A stretch of 64,000 nt of DNA from Flavobacteriales bacterium BRH_c54 (GCA_000961845.1 LADZ01000002.1:34925-98924), one strand, 5' to 3'; positions 28,636 through 39,051 are shown, counted from the stretch's first letter. Numbers and translations: made by a program. Notes: a model not told the origin generated them from the sequence alone.

Positions 28636-30345
28636 TTATTCAGCCACTTCAACAATTAAAGCATCATTGGTTTTGGTAACTTTAGTTAAGCCAAATTTAC
28701 TGAGTGATTTAATTCCTTTATCCCATTGTTTATTAGATAATCCCACAGCATCTTTCAAGTCGTTCATGTTCATTTTTCCATTTTTAGAAAGTATGTCAAA
28801 AATGGCTTTTTCATTTTCGTTTAGTTCCAATGCTTTTTTTGTAGATACAATTTCCGGTTTCATTTGTGGAAAAAACAACACTTCTTGAATAGATTGGTTA
28901 TTGGTTAAGAACATGATTAATCTATCCATACCAATACCTAAACCACTTGTGGGAGGCATGCCATATTCTAACGCTCTTATGAAATCATTGTCTATAAACA
29001 TGGCTTCATCATCGCCTTTTTCAGAGAGTTTTAGCTGCTCTTCAAAACGTTCACGTTGATCTATTGGGTCGTTTAGCTCAGAGTAAGCATTGGCTACCTC
29101 TTTACCGCAAATCATTAACTCAAAACGTTCGGTTAATTCCGGATTGTCTCTGTGTTGTTTACACAATGGTGACATTTCTTTTGGATAATCAATAATAAAT
29201 GTGGGCTGAATGTAGTTGCCTTCACATTTTTCACCGAACATTTCATCAATTAACTTGCCTTTGCCCATGGAGTCATTAACTTCAATACCCATGTCTAAGC
29301 AAGCTTTTCGTAATTCTTCTTCAGATTTGCCATTAATATCAAAGCCGGTATGGTCGATAATCGCCTGACGCATAGTTACTCTTTTATACGAAGCTTTAAA
29401 ATCAATTTCGTGATTACCAAATTTAGCTTTGGTAGTACCGTTTACTTGTGTAGCACAAAACTCCAATAAGTTTTCGGTAAACTCCATCATCCAATGGTAA
29501 TCTTTATAGGAAACATAAATTTCCATAGCGGTAAATTCAGGGTTATGGGTTCTGTCCATTCCTTCGTTACGGAAGTTTTTAGAGAACTCATAAACACCAT
29601 CAAAGCCACCAACTATTAGTCTTTTTAAATAAAGCTCGTTGGCAATTCGCATATAAAGCGGAATATCTAGCGCATTGTGATGAGTAATAAATGGTTTGGC
29701 AGCAGCACCACCGGGGATAGCTTGTAAAATAGGAGTTTCTACTTCTAAATAACCTTTGTCGTTAAAAAACTGACGCATGGCATTAAAAAGTTTGGTACGT
29801 TTTACAAAAATATCTTTCACATGGTCGTTTACTACCAAGTCAACATAACGCTGGCGATAACGCAATTCAGGATCTGAAAAAGCATCATGTACTTTTCCTT
29901 CATCATCTGTTTTCACTATAGGTAATGGTTTTAGAGCTTTGCTTAAAACCGAAATTTCTTTAATTTTTACGGATTGTTCACCAACTTGAGTGGTAAATAA
30001 AACTCCTTTCACGCCAATAAAATCACCAATATCAAGTAATTTTTTGAATACTTCATTGTAAAGTGTTTTATCTTCATCAGGACAAATTTCATCTCTGTTA
30101 ATATAAATTTGAATTCTTCCGGAACTGTCTTTTAACTCGGCAAAAGAAGCTTTCCCCATAATTCTTCTACTCATAATTCTTCCCGCAAGAATTACTTCTT
30201 TACCTTCTTCAAAATTATTTTTTATGTCTTTTGTTAATGTATCAACAGGAAATTTAGCTGCCGGATATGGCTCTATTCCTAATTCTCTGAGTTTAGTCAG
30301 AGAGGCTCTTCTAATTTGTTCTTGTTCCGATAATTGTATGCTCAT
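28636..30345 (-). CDS. lysS: lysyl-tRNA synthetase (class II)
   Basis: 569-residue class II enzyme charging tRNA-Lys. The N-terminal OB-fold covers about 1-150. Motif 2 is in FRNEGMDRTHNPEFTAMEIY and motif 3 in PTSGLGIGMDRLIMFLT. A C-terminal extension of about 60 residues (510-569) looks like a winged helix (NGKMNMNDLKDAVGLSNKQW) and is longer than in E. coli LysS. It stands alone with its own promoter and terminator. Confidence 0.97.
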   Translation of the reverse strand: MSIQLSEQEQIRRASLTKLRELGIEPYPAAKFPVDTLTKDIKNNFEEGKEVILAGRIMSRRIMGKASFAELKDSSGRIQIYINRDEICPDEDKTLYNEVFKKLLDIGDFIGVKGVLFTTQVGEQSVKIKEISVLSKALKPLPIVKTDDEGKVHDAFSDPELRYRQRYVDLVVNDHVKDIFVKRTKLFNAMRQFFNDKGYLEVETPILQAIPGGAAAKPFITHHNALDIPLYMRIANELYLKRLIVGGFDGVYEFSKNFRNEGMDRTHNPEFTAMEIYVSYKDYHWMMEFTENLLEFCATQVNGTTKAKFGNHEIDFKASYKRVTMRQAIIDHTGFDINGKSEEELRKACLDMGIEVNDSMGKGKLIDEMFGEKCEGNYIQPTFIIDYPKEMSPLCKQHRDNPELTERFELMICGKEVANAYSELNDPIDQRERFEEQLKLSEKGDDEAMFIDNDFIRALEYGMPPTSGLGIGMDRLIMFLTNNQSIQEVLFFPQMKPEIVSTKKALELNENEKAIFDILSKNGKMNMNDLKDAVGLSNKQWDKGIKSLSKFGLTKVTKTNDALIVEVAE

Positions 30346-30367
30346 TTTGTTCTAAAATTTAAGGCTG

Positions 30368-30375
30368 CAAAAGTA
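30368..30375 (-). promoter_or_regulatory. -7 element of lysS
   Basis: On the minus strand TACTTTTG fits TAnnTTTG, 23 bases before the lysS start. No clear TTG lies 18-20 bases upstream. Confidence 0.5.
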
Positions 30376-30455
30376 ATAAAACTTTGGTGGAATAAATGTG
30401 GAGGTTTTAAATTTCGGTTTTTATTCCAATTAGCAAAGTAAAACAGTACCGTTTT

Positions 30456-30484
30456 TTGTAACATCAATTATAATTGTATTTTTA
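30456..30484 (+). promoter_or_regulatory. possible promoter of the DUF5686 gene
   Basis: TTG (30456-30458), 18 bases, TATTTTTA (30477-30484), one mismatch from TAnnTTTG, 23 bases before the ATG at 30508. Confidence 0.4.
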
Positions 30485-30507
30485 CGGCAGATTTTCCTTT
30501 TTTATCC

Positions 30508-32934
30508 ATGTTGAGTAAACAATTAGGTGTTATATGGCTTTTGCTTTTATTGTGTTCAAGTACGCTTGCTCAATTTACTTTTAAAGGTAAAGTGTTGGAT
30601 GATAAGTCAAAGCAACCACTAGCTTTTGTTAATATTCTTACGGATAGAAATTATGGAGCAACTACCGATATTGACGGTAATTTTGTTTTTAATACCAAGT
30701 CACCCATTCAATCAATTAAATTGAGTTATGTTGGTTATGAATCTAAAGAAATACAGCTTAGTGGAAAAGATTTTTTAATTATTTACATGTCGGCAACTAC
30801 TTTTCAGTTGGAAGAGGTAAAAATCCTTCCGGGAGAAAATCCTGCCCATAGAATTATTAAAAAAGTGGTGGATAATCGTACGCAGCTTAATCCGGAAAAA
30901 AGCATGGATTTTACTTACGATTCGTATAGTAAATTATATGTGACTGCTGAAATGGATAGTGCGCTGCTTAACAACCCCGAAAAATTAGCTAAAGCAGATT
31001 CTATTACTCAGCGAACAGATAGTATTTTAAAAACACAGCATATTTTCATGATGGAATCCATCACTCAACGTAAATATAAAGTACCTAGTAAAAATTATGA
31101 AAAAGTTATTGCTTCAAGGGTTTCGGGGTTGCAAAATCCCACTTTTGCGCTATTAGGAACACAGTTGCAATCGTTCTCTTTTTACAACACCAATATTTAT
31201 GTGATGGATAAAGCGTATTTGAACCCTATCTCTACCAATAGTCACAACAAATATTTGTTTATAATTGAAGATACCATTATTAGTGGAGTAGATTCCGTGT
31301 ACATTATATCTTTTACACCACTTAAGGGTAAAAATTTTGATGCCTTACAAGGGTTACTTTATATTAATACAGATGGATATGCCTTGCAAAATGTGATTGC
31401 AGAACCTTATGAGCAAGAAGCTTCGTTAACCATTAAAATTCGTCAACAGTATGAAAAAATAGAAGGTAAGTGGTTCCCTAAACAGTTGAGCTCTAAATTT
31501 ATTATGAACAATGCAACTATTAATTCATTTAAAATGGTTGGGATTAGTAATACATATATAAAAGACGTGGTAGTTAATCCTGAATTAAAAAACAAAGAAT
31601 TTAGCCATATAGATACTGAAATTGATTTAAAAGCCAATAAGAGAGATGAGGATTTTTGGAATGAATACCGTGGTGATACCTTAACCGCTCAAGAGGAAAA
31701 AACCTATCAGGTAATTGATAGCATTGGTAAAGCAGAAAATTTTGATAAAAAATTAGGTGGATTGGAAGCCATTTTAACCGGAAAATTAAAGTGGGGAGTG
31801 GTAGATTTAGATTTGAACCGTTTTGTAAACTATAACAATTACGAAGGGTTTAGACTAGGTGCCGGATTTCATACCAATCAGCATTTCTCTAAATGGTTTT
31901 CTATTGGTGGTTATGGAGCTTACGGATTTAAAGATAAAGAAGAAAAATATGGTGGAGATGCCACTTTCTTGCTTGAAAAAAACAACAATATAGCGATCAA
32001 TTTTTCTTACGATAAAGATGTTGCTGAGCCGGGGGTAGTTGGTTTTAGAGATTATAAAGTGCCTTTTATTTCTTCGGGAGGAACTCGAGTGCTGTATTTA
32101 GACAGAATGAATAATTACGAAAAAATGCAAGCTCGATTAAGCTTCCGAACGTTGAGGTATTTAAAAACTTACGCTTTTGTAAATCAACAAAAAGTAGAAG
32201 TTACTGATAATTATTATTTTGTAAAACAAATAGATAATTCCACTTTTATCAGGGATAGAAACTACTTGTTTAATGAAGTAGGCGTGGAGCTGAGATATGC
32301 TTACAAAGAAAAGATATTAAAAACACTTTCTAACAGTTACCGTACAGCGACCAAATATCCGATTTTGTATGCCAAAATTGAAAGAGGCATTAATCAATAT
32401 GAAGGAGAATATGCCTATACACGTTATACGTTTAGAACGGAGAAAAAATTTAATACCAGAAATTTTGGTCAGCCTTATTTTAGAGTTGAAGTGGGTTATA
32501 CAGATGGTAAAGTACCACAACACTTACTCAACCATCCTATTGGGGTTAATAGAACCGATGATTTTTTATTGCTTTCTACCGAAAATGCTTTTGAAACCAT
32601 GTTGCCTTACGAGTTTTTGTCAAATCAATATGTACATTTTCATTTCCGACATAGTTTTAAGGGCTTATTGCTGAAAATTAAAAAATTCCAACCGGAGTTT
32701 GTCATTACTACCAGTGCGGGAGTTGGTAGCTTAGACCATGCCGAATTACACCAAGGAGTGGTTTTTAATACTATGGAAAAAGGTTTTTACGAATCAGGAT
32801 TAATCATCAACAATATTTTCAAATTAAACAGTACTACTTTTGGAGTAGGAGGTTTCTACCGCTACGGACCTTATGCTTTTGATAAAACTTCCGACAATTT
32901 TGCTGTAAAAATGAGCTTTGGTGTGATTTTTTAA
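30508..32934 (+). CDS. DUF5686 family outer-membrane protein with carboxypeptidase-regulatory-like domain
   Basis: 808 residues. Signal peptide (about 1-21), then a carboxypeptidase-regulatory-like beta-sandwich (about 22-100: FTFKGKVLDDKSKQPLAFVN, YGATTDIDGNFVF, LSYVGYESKEI). The rest is DUF5686, with a helical periplasmic part (about 105-250) and a long strand-rich C-terminal part that probably forms an outer-membrane barrel ending in Phe. It looks like the surface proteins common in Bacteroidota. No SusCD partner is nearby, and its role is unknown. Confidence 0.85.
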   Translation: MLSKQLGVIWLLLLLCSSTLAQFTFKGKVLDDKSKQPLAFVNILTDRNYGATTDIDGNFVFNTKSPIQSIKLSYVGYESKEIQLSGKDFLIIYMSATTFQLEEVKILPGENPAHRIIKKVVDNRTQLNPEKSMDFTYDSYSKLYVTAEMDSALLNNPEKLAKADSITQRTDSILKTQHIFMMESITQRKYKVPSKNYEKVIASRVSGLQNPTFALLGTQLQSFSFYNTNIYVMDKAYLNPISTNSHNKYLFIIEDTIISGVDSVYIISFTPLKGKNFDALQGLLYINTDGYALQNVIAEPYEQEASLTIKIRQQYEKIEGKWFPKQLSSKFIMNNATINSFKMVGISNTYIKDVVVNPELKNKEFSHIDTEIDLKANKRDEDFWNEYRGDTLTAQEEKTYQVIDSIGKAENFDKKLGGLEAILTGKLKWGVVDLDLNRFVNYNNYEGFRLGAGFHTNQHFSKWFSIGGYGAYGFKDKEEKYGGDATFLLEKNNNIAINFSYDKDVAEPGVVGFRDYKVPFISSGGTRVLYLDRMNNYEKMQARLSFRTLRYLKTYAFVNQQKVEVTDNYYFVKQIDNSTFIRDRNYLFNEVGVELRYAYKEKILKTLSNSYRTATKYPILYAKIERGINQYEGEYAYTRYTFRTEKKFNTRNFGQPYFRVEVGYTDGKVPQHLLNHPIGVNRTDDFLLLSTENAFETMLPYEFLSNQYVHFHFRHSFKGLLLKIKKFQPEFVITTSAGVGSLDHAELHQGVVFNTMEKGFYESGLIINNIFKLNSTTFGVGGFYRYGPYAFDKTSDNFAVKMSFGVIF

Positions 32935-33035
32935 TATAATTTCTTGTTATAAATTCTAAACAAGTTTTAAAAAAATAATCCTCAAAAATTCCTCACAGCT
33001 TTTTAAAAAGCCTTACTTTTATTGTCAGTTTTAAA

Positions 33036-33758
33036 ATGGTGCTTATGTTAGAAAAAATTCGACTAGAAAAAATTCTTTTTTTAGATATAGAAACAGTAGC
33101 TCAGCAACCCAATTTTAATTCGGTGGATGAGCGACTACAAAAATTTTGGGAACAAAAAGCCAAGTATATAGCTGCAGATGAAACACCTGAAGAAGCTTAT
33201 TCTAGAGCCGGTATTTATGCCGAATTCGGAAAAATTGTTTGTATTTCTGTTGGGTTTATTACTTACGAAGGCAGCGAAAAAAATCTCAGACTAAAATCTT
33301 TTTATGGTGATGATGAAAAAATGTTGTTAGAAGAATTTTTTGACCTGCTCAACAATTATTTCAACCAAGCCGACCATTTGCTTTGTGCTCATAATGGTAA
33401 AGAATTCGATTTTCCATACATTGCCCGAAGAGCTTTGGTAAACGGGTTAAATATCCCATCTATTTTAGATTTGGCAGGCAAAAAACCTTGGGAAGTTGCT
33501 CATTTAGATACCTTGCAACTATGGAAATTTGGCGATTACAAAAATTATACTTCGCTCGGGTTGCTAACGGCAATATTCAATATTCCAACACCAAAAGACG
33601 ATATTGATGGGAGTATGGTAAATCAAGTGTATTGGGAAGAAAAAGATGTAGAACGCATAAAAATTTATTGTGAAAAAGACGTAGTGGCACTTACACAATT
33701 GTTTTTACGTTACAGAAACGAAGATTTGGTGAAAGAAGAGAATATCGTTTTTAACTAA
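33036..33758 (+). CDS. PolB-like 3'-5' exonuclease
   Basis: 240-residue ribonuclease H-like exonuclease. The DEDDy motifs are visible: LDIETVAQQP (Exo I, Asp and Glu), HNGKEFDFPYIARRA (Exo II), and the late YCEKDVVALTQLFLRY (Exo III). This fits the predicted PolB-like exonuclease family of Bacteroidota. ATG codons at 33036 and 33045 are both possible starts. Substrate unknown; DNA proofreading or repair is likely from the family. Confidence 0.85.
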   Translation: MVLMLEKIRLEKILFLDIETVAQQPNFNSVDERLQKFWEQKAKYIAADETPEEAYSRAGIYAEFGKIVCISVGFITYEGSEKNLRLKSFYGDDEKMLLEEFFDLLNNYFNQADHLLCAHNGKEFDFPYIARRALVNGLNIPSILDLAGKKPWEVAHLDTLQLWKFGDYKNYTSLGLLTAIFNIPTPKDDIDGSMVNQVYWEEKDVERIKIYCEKDVVALTQLFLRYRNEDLVKEENIVFN

Positions 33759-33800
33759 AAAGCCGGAAGAATTACCAATAACGATTAACAAACAACTTTT

Positions 33801-33826
33801 TTGCGTCTTCGCGTCTTTGCGAGAAA
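33801..33826. repeat. GCGTCTT-type short repeat
   Basis: GCGTCTTC then GCGTCTTTGCGAGAAA, an internal near-duplicate. From memory, such strings recur between genes in many bacterial genomes. It stands out by GC content from its AT-rich surroundings and lies just upstream of the 33848 gene. Confidence 0.4.
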
Positions 33827-33847
33827 TTAATGGATAACTTAAATAAT

Positions 33848-34351
33848 ATGAAAAAAACAGCAATAATTATTATGGTTTTAGCGGTTATTTCTGCCTGTAC
33901 TACTAAGCGTAGCGATTTCTTTAAAGCCATAAATAAAACTGAAAAAGAACACATTAGAGGTGTTGAAATTGGAGCTGATTTAAAAACTGTAAAAGCTGTT
34001 GAAGATAATGCTTTTTTGATAGATGATCAGCCGCAGTATTTGCATTACGACTACGATATCAGCATGGGAAACAGCTATACTGTTACTTACGATTTTTATG
34101 AAAAAGAACTTTACGAAATTGAAATTGCGGCCTATTTTGATTTGGCAGAAGATGCTAAAAAAGTAGCTCAGGAATTTACCGAATATTACAACGATAATTA
34201 CGGGAAAAATAAGTTAGAACAAGATGGATTCACCACTTGGAGAACAACATCATCTATCACCAAAAAACCTGTTGAGGTAGCATTAAAAGAGGATAGTGAA
34301 AAACATGGTTACGGTTATTTCGTTATTAAGATTTATGATTTAAGTGAGTGA
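33848..34351 (+). CDS. hypothetical lipoprotein
   Basis: 167 residues from the ATG at 33848, which gives a compact lipoprotein signal (MKKTAIIIMVLAVISAC). An in-frame ATG at 33830 would add six residues. The mature part has regular alternation (VTYDFYEKELYEIEIAAYFD) and no recognised family. Next to it is a short repeat, not an operon partner. Confidence 0.75.
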   Translation: MKKTAIIIMVLAVISACTTKRSDFFKAINKTEKEHIRGVEIGADLKTVKAVEDNAFLIDDQPQYLHYDYDISMGNSYTVTYDFYEKELYEIEIAAYFDLAEDAKKVAQEFTEYYNDNYGKNKLEQDGFTTWRTTSSITKKPVEVALKEDSEKHGYGYFVIKIYDLSE

Positions 34352-34577
34352 GTTTGTGGATGAAGTAATATGGAAAAGTTTTAAAGTTGTCCATTGGGAA
34401 TATTTAACAACAAACTGTTACAGATAGTGTTATCCTAATTTTTGTCGTTTAAAATCAGGAGGTCGTCTAAAAATGAGTGTATATTTTTTATAAATCTTGT
34501 GCAACTTGCATTAAAAATGTATTTTTATTGCCTTTAATAAAAATGAATATTATTCTACAATAAGATTTAAAGGGAAT

Positions 34578-36386
34578 ATGGAAAATAGAACGCTTTTAGA
34601 AATCAAAAATTTAGTTACAGAATTTCGTTCGGACGGAGAAGTTACCAAAGCAGTTAATAACGTTTCATTTACGTTAAACAAAGGAGAAACCATAGGAATA
34701 GTTGGTGAATCAGGTTCAGGAAAATCGGTTACATCACTATCAGCCATGCGTTTAATTCCTAATCCTCCGGGAGAAATTACTGGTGGAGAAATTTTATTTC
34801 ATGGTAAAGATGGCATAATTGATTTAGTAAAAGCTACTGAAAAACAAATGCGAAGTTTAAGAGGGAATGAAATTGCCATGATTTTCCAAGAGCCTATGAC
34901 TTCTTTAAATCCTGTTTATACTTGTGGAGATCAAGTGGCAGAAGCCATTATGTTGCATCAAAAAGTAAATAAAAAAGAAGCTAAAAAGATAACTATAGAG
35001 TTATTTAAAAAAGTAGAACTACCTCGTCCTGATGTGATGTTTGATACATATCCTCACCAAATTTCAGGTGGTCAGAAACAAAGGGTAATGATAGCCATGG
35101 CAATGTCTTGCAATCCTTCTATATTGATTGCTGATGAACCTACAACAGCATTAGATGTTACCGTACAAAAAACCATTTTGGAATTGATGATGCAGTTACA
35201 ACAAGAACAAGATATGGGGATTATGTTTATTACTCATGATTTAGGTGTTATTGCTGAATTGGCCGATAAAGTAGTGGTAATGTACAAAGGTAAAATTGTG
35301 GAGCAAGGAACAGTAATGGATATTTTTACTAATCCGCAACATCCTTATACTAAAGGTTTGTTAGCTTGTCGTCCACCATTAAATAGAAGGTTACACTGGT
35401 TACCTACCGTTGCAGATTTTATGAGTGTGGATGAAAACGGTGAAATGAAAGAAAAAAATAAATCAGTAGAGGAAGTTACAGAAAACTTGGTAATTAGTCC
35501 GGAAGAGACAGCTAAAAAGCACGAGAAAATATATGCTCAAGAGCCCATTTTAGAAATTAAAAACCTGAAAACTTATTTTCCGATAAGCAAAGGAGTTTTT
35601 GGTAGAGCAAAAGAATATGTAAAAGCAGTTAATGATGTTTCTTTTAAGGTTTATCCCGGAGAAACATTAGGATTGGTTGGAGAGTCGGGTTGTGGAAAAA
35701 CAACTTTAGGAAGAACCATTTTAAAATTGGTGGAACCAACAGCCGGAAATATTATTTTTGAAGGGAAAGATATTACAAATCTTGGCGTAAAAGAAATGCG
35801 TGAGTACAGAAAAGAAATGCAAATTATTTTCCAAGACCCTTACTCATCTTTAAATCCCAGAATTACTATTGGCGAAGCGATTATGGAGCCTATGCGTGTA
35901 CATAATGTGTTTAATAGTGATGCGGAGAGAAAAGAAAGAGTAATGGAATTATTGAAACGTGTTGATTTACCGGAGCATCATTTTTACAGATATCCGCATG
36001 AGTTTTCGGGAGGACAAAGACAACGTATTTGTATTGCCCGTTCATTAGCATTAAATCCTAAATTCATTATTTGTGATGAGTCTGTTTCTGCATTAGATGT
36101 ATCTGTTCAGGCACAGGTACTGAACTTGCTGAATGAACTAAAAGAAGAATTTAAGTTTACATATATCTTTATTTCACATGATTTATCGGTTGTTAAATTT
36201 ATGAGTGATAAAATGATAGTGATGCAAGAAGGAGTTGTTAAAGAAATGGGTTATGCAGATGAGATTTATAATAATCCAAAAACTGATTATACCAAATCAT
36301 TGATTAATGCTATTCCCAAAGGAGAGATAGACGACATTCAAAAATCTTTAAATAAAAAAATAGCAAGACGCTCAACTACAGTTTAA
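34578..36386 (+). CDS. ABC transporter ATP-binding protein, two fused domains (oligopeptide/dipeptide type)
   Basis: 602 residues with two nucleotide-binding domains of the Opp/Dpp type in one chain. Domain 1 (about 1-270) has Walker A GESGSGKS and signature SGGQKQR. Domain 2 (about 320-590) has GESGCGKT and SGGQRQR. Both end with the oligopeptide C-terminal stretch (ATEKQM…, CNP…). The fusion resembles GsiA/YejF-type proteins. The permeases and binding protein are not adjacent. radA begins 15 bases after it. A 226-base gap upstream shows no gene. Confidence 0.92.
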   Translation: MENRTLLEIKNLVTEFRSDGEVTKAVNNVSFTLNKGETIGIVGESGSGKSVTSLSAMRLIPNPPGEITGGEILFHGKDGIIDLVKATEKQMRSLRGNEIAMIFQEPMTSLNPVYTCGDQVAEAIMLHQKVNKKEAKKITIELFKKVELPRPDVMFDTYPHQISGGQKQRVMIAMAMSCNPSILIADEPTTALDVTVQKTILELMMQLQQEQDMGIMFITHDLGVIAELADKVVVMYKGKIVEQGTVMDIFTNPQHPYTKGLLACRPPLNRRLHWLPTVADFMSVDENGEMKEKNKSVEEVTENLVISPEETAKKHEKIYAQEPILEIKNLKTYFPISKGVFGRAKEYVKAVNDVSFKVYPGETLGLVGESGCGKTTLGRTILKLVEPTAGNIIFEGKDITNLGVKEMREYRKEMQIIFQDPYSSLNPRITIGEAIMEPMRVHNVFNSDAERKERVMELLKRVDLPEHHFYRYPHEFSGGQRQRICIARSLALNPKFIICDESVSALDVSVQAQVLNLLNELKEEFKFTYIFISHDLSVVKFMSDKMIVMQEGVVKEMGYADEIYNNPKTDYTKSLINAIPKGEIDDIQKSLNKKIARRSTTV

Positions 36387-36401
36387 TATAAGTGACACGC
36401 T

Positions 36402-37775
36402 ATGGCAAAAACAAAAGTAAAAACAGCCTTTTTCTGCCAAAGTTGTGGAGCTCAATATCCTAAATGGGTAGGTAAATGTTCTTCGTGTAACGAGTGGAAC
36501 ACCATAGTTGAAGAAGTTATTAGTAAGCCTCATCCCAACGAGGTGAAAGGTTCTTTTAATATAAAAAAGAATAACAAACCACTTCCTGTAGATACTATTG
36601 AGTTAGCAGAAATTCCTAGAATTAAACTTCCGGGAACAGAGTTGAACAGAGTGTTAGGTGGTGGTTTAGTACCGGGTTCATTAATTCTTTTTGGAGGAGA
36701 TCCGGGTATTGGAAAGTCGACACTAATGTTGCAAATGTCTTTAAGATTAAAAGGACATAAAATTCTATATGTTTCCGGTGAAGAAAGTGGTCAGCAACTT
36801 AAAATGCGTGCCGATAGAATAGGAAATAAAAATCCCGATTGTTATGTGTTGACAGAAACTTCCACCCAAAATATTTTTCATCATATAAATGAAATTGTTC
36901 CTGATATTTTGGTGATAGATTCCATTCAAACCTTACATACTGCTACTATTGATTCATCTCCGGGAAGTATTTCTCAAGTAAGAGAATGTACTGCTGAATT
37001 GATGCGATATGCTAAAGAAAGCAATACGCCTGTTTTTTTGGTGGGACATATCACCAAAGATGGTACAATTGCCGGACCAAAAATTTTGGAACACATGGTA
37101 GATGTTGTATTGCAATTTGAAGGAGATAGAAATCATATTTACAGACTGTTGCGTTCGGTAAAAAATAGGTTTGGTTCCACCAATGAATTAGGGATTTATG
37201 AAATGCATGGAGCAGGATTAAGAGAAGTTGATAACCCTTCAGAAATACTATTAAGCAACAGTAATGAAAATTTTAGTGGAGCGGCTGTTGCTGCAACTAT
37301 GGAAGGGAACAGGCCTTTGTTAGTAGAAATTCAAGCTTTAGTAAGCTCTGCTGCTTATGGAACGCCACAACGTTCGTCAACAGGTTTTGATACTAAGCGA
37401 TTAAACATGTTGTTGGCAGTATTGGAAAAGCGTTGTGGGTTTAAATTAGGTGCTAAAGATGTATTTATAAATGTTGCCGGAGGATTAAAAATAGATGATC
37501 CGGCTGTAGATTTAGCGGTGGTAAGTGCAGTACTTTCTTCAGGAGAAAACATTGCTATTCCTTCATTGTATTGTTTTGCTGCTGAAGTAGGGTTGTCGGG
37601 AGAAATTAGACCGATAAGTAGAGTAGAACAACGTATTACAGAAGCTGAAAAATTAGGTTTTGAAAAAATTTTCGTTTCTAAATATAACCAAAAAGGGTTG
37701 GATGTTAGTCAGCACAAAATAGAAATCGTATTTGTAAATAAAATTGAATCTATTTTTTCAAAATTGTTTGGATAA
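36402..37775 (+). CDS. radA: DNA repair protein RadA
   Basis: Helicase-like ATPase that helps process recombination intermediates. An N-terminal zinc finger (CQSCGAQYPKWVGKCSSC), Walker A GDPGIGKST, the RadA motif KNRFGST and a C-terminal Lon-like domain are all present. 457 residues is the family norm. Confidence 0.96.
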   Translation: MAKTKVKTAFFCQSCGAQYPKWVGKCSSCNEWNTIVEEVISKPHPNEVKGSFNIKKNNKPLPVDTIELAEIPRIKLPGTELNRVLGGGLVPGSLILFGGDPGIGKSTLMLQMSLRLKGHKILYVSGEESGQQLKMRADRIGNKNPDCYVLTETSTQNIFHHINEIVPDILVIDSIQTLHTATIDSSPGSISQVRECTAELMRYAKESNTPVFLVGHITKDGTIAGPKILEHMVDVVLQFEGDRNHIYRLLRSVKNRFGSTNELGIYEMHGAGLREVDNPSEILLSNSNENFSGAAVAATMEGNRPLLVEIQALVSSAAYGTPQRSSTGFDTKRLNMLLAVLEKRCGFKLGAKDVFINVAGGLKIDDPAVDLAVVSAVLSSGENIAIPSLYCFAAEVGLSGEIRPISRVEQRITEAEKLGFEKIFVSKYNQKGLDVSQHKIEIVFVNKIESIFSKLFG

Positions 37776-37831
37776 CAAACTAAAAAACAAAAAAATCCGT
37801 TGTTTCTATACAATTAACTAAAACTTATTCT

Positions 37832-38482
37832 ATGACAAGAATTCTTTTAATCGTTTCTTTTTTATTCCCGATGATGCTTTTCGCACAAGAAGATATGCGT
37901 CCTTCAGGTGCTAAAAAAGCTTCAGGAATGTTTGAGTTGGGCGTTAGAAATACATTTAGCACTTTTGGAGCGACTGAAAACTTAGGTGTTGGCTTTGGAG
38001 GTCAGTTTAGAATACGAGTTAGTAATAGAATTAATACGGAGTGGTTTGCCGATTTTATTAATGAAGATATTGATGGGCTAGCCACTCGAAACGATTACCA
38101 TATTGGTTGGTCAGTAATGATTTACCCATTTAAAGACAAAGCAAAGTTGGTTCCTTATGTGTTGGCAGGACATTGTTTTGATTATACAAAAGTAAGAACT
38201 ATCTATACTATTTATGCTTCATATCCATTACAAACAGTTTCTAGGTTAAGTTCGGCAACACAAGTCGGTATAGGTACGCACATTAACCTTTCCGAAATAG
38301 TTGATATTTCATTATCAAGCCAGTACATGATACACTTAGGAAGCGATGTTCATGCAGAAACGCACGAACATAATGGTGTTAAGGAAGTTCATATAGCAAA
38401 AGAAGGTCATAGTGGTTTTTCGTTGGAAGGGCATTTGTTATTTACCCTAAGTGTTAATTTTAAAATTGCTCAATTATGGTAA
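37832..38482 (+). CDS. outer-membrane beta-barrel-like protein
   Basis: 216 residues with a signal peptide (ILLIVSFLFPMMLFAQ). Repeated alternating strands (e.g. GFGGQFRIRVSNRINTEWFA, LVPYVLAGHCFDYT) and a C-terminal FKIAQLW suggest a small barrel of the OmpA/OmpX-like sort. It overlaps the next gene by seven bases, and that gene encodes a similar small barrel, so the two may work as a pair. Role unknown. Confidence 0.7.
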   Translation: MTRILLIVSFLFPMMLFAQEDMRPSGAKKASGMFELGVRNTFSTFGATENLGVGFGGQFRIRVSNRINTEWFADFINEDIDGLATRNDYHIGWSVMIYPFKDKAKLVPYVLAGHCFDYTKVRTIYTIYASYPLQTVSRLSSATQVGIGTHINLSEIVDISLSSQYMIHLGSDVHAETHEHNGVKEVHIAKEGHSGFSLEGHLLFTLSVNFKIAQLW

Positions 38483-39027
38483 AAAAAGCGTTAGTTATTG
38501 TGCTTGTTTTTTGTGGGATGAATTTATTTTCTCAAACCAGCGATTTAGTTGTAAAAGAAGGATTGTTACGTTTTCAAGGAACAATAGGCATGGGAAAATC
38601 TACCGATAGAAATGAAAACAACATTTTTTTGCATGGAAATTTGGAATATTTTATACACTCCTTTTTAACCACACGTGGAGATACTTATTTCTTTCTAAAA
38701 AATGAAGAAAATAGTTTGGATGTCAACCATCAATTGTTTGCGGGAATAGCATATCATTTTAGTAAAAAATCCAATTTTGTGCCTTATATAGGTGTTCAGC
38801 CAGGATTAGCTGCTACACGGTATGATGGAACTTCCAAAACGGAAGTAACACCTTTGGTTTCAGTTATAGGAGGGTTTAATTATTTTGCAGCTAAGTGGTT
38901 TCATTTGTTTATAGATGCTCGTTTCGTATCGGGTGAGCATTTGTCTAATCTTCCTCCTTATCCTATAAATGAAATTCGTTTATCATTCGGACTGGGATTT
39001 AATATCGCAACTAAAAAAAATAAGTAG
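38476..39027 (+). CDS. outer-membrane beta-barrel-like protein
   Basis: 183 residues with a signal peptide (LVIVLVFCGMNLFSQ) and about eight predicted strands (FAGIAYHFSKKSNFVPYIGV, RLSFGLGFNIA). It overlaps the upstream barrel gene and may be a distant paralogue. No specific family is recognised. Confidence 0.7.
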   Translation: MVKKALVIVLVFCGMNLFSQTSDLVVKEGLLRFQGTIGMGKSTDRNENNIFLHGNLEYFIHSFLTTRGDTYFFLKNEENSLDVNHQLFAGIAYHFSKKSNFVPYIGVQPGLAATRYDGTSKTEVTPLVSVIGGFNYFAAKWFHLFIDARFVSGEHLSNLPPYPINEIRLSFGLGFNIATKKNK

Positions 39028-39051
39028 TTTTGGGCGGTAATTATCCCAAAA

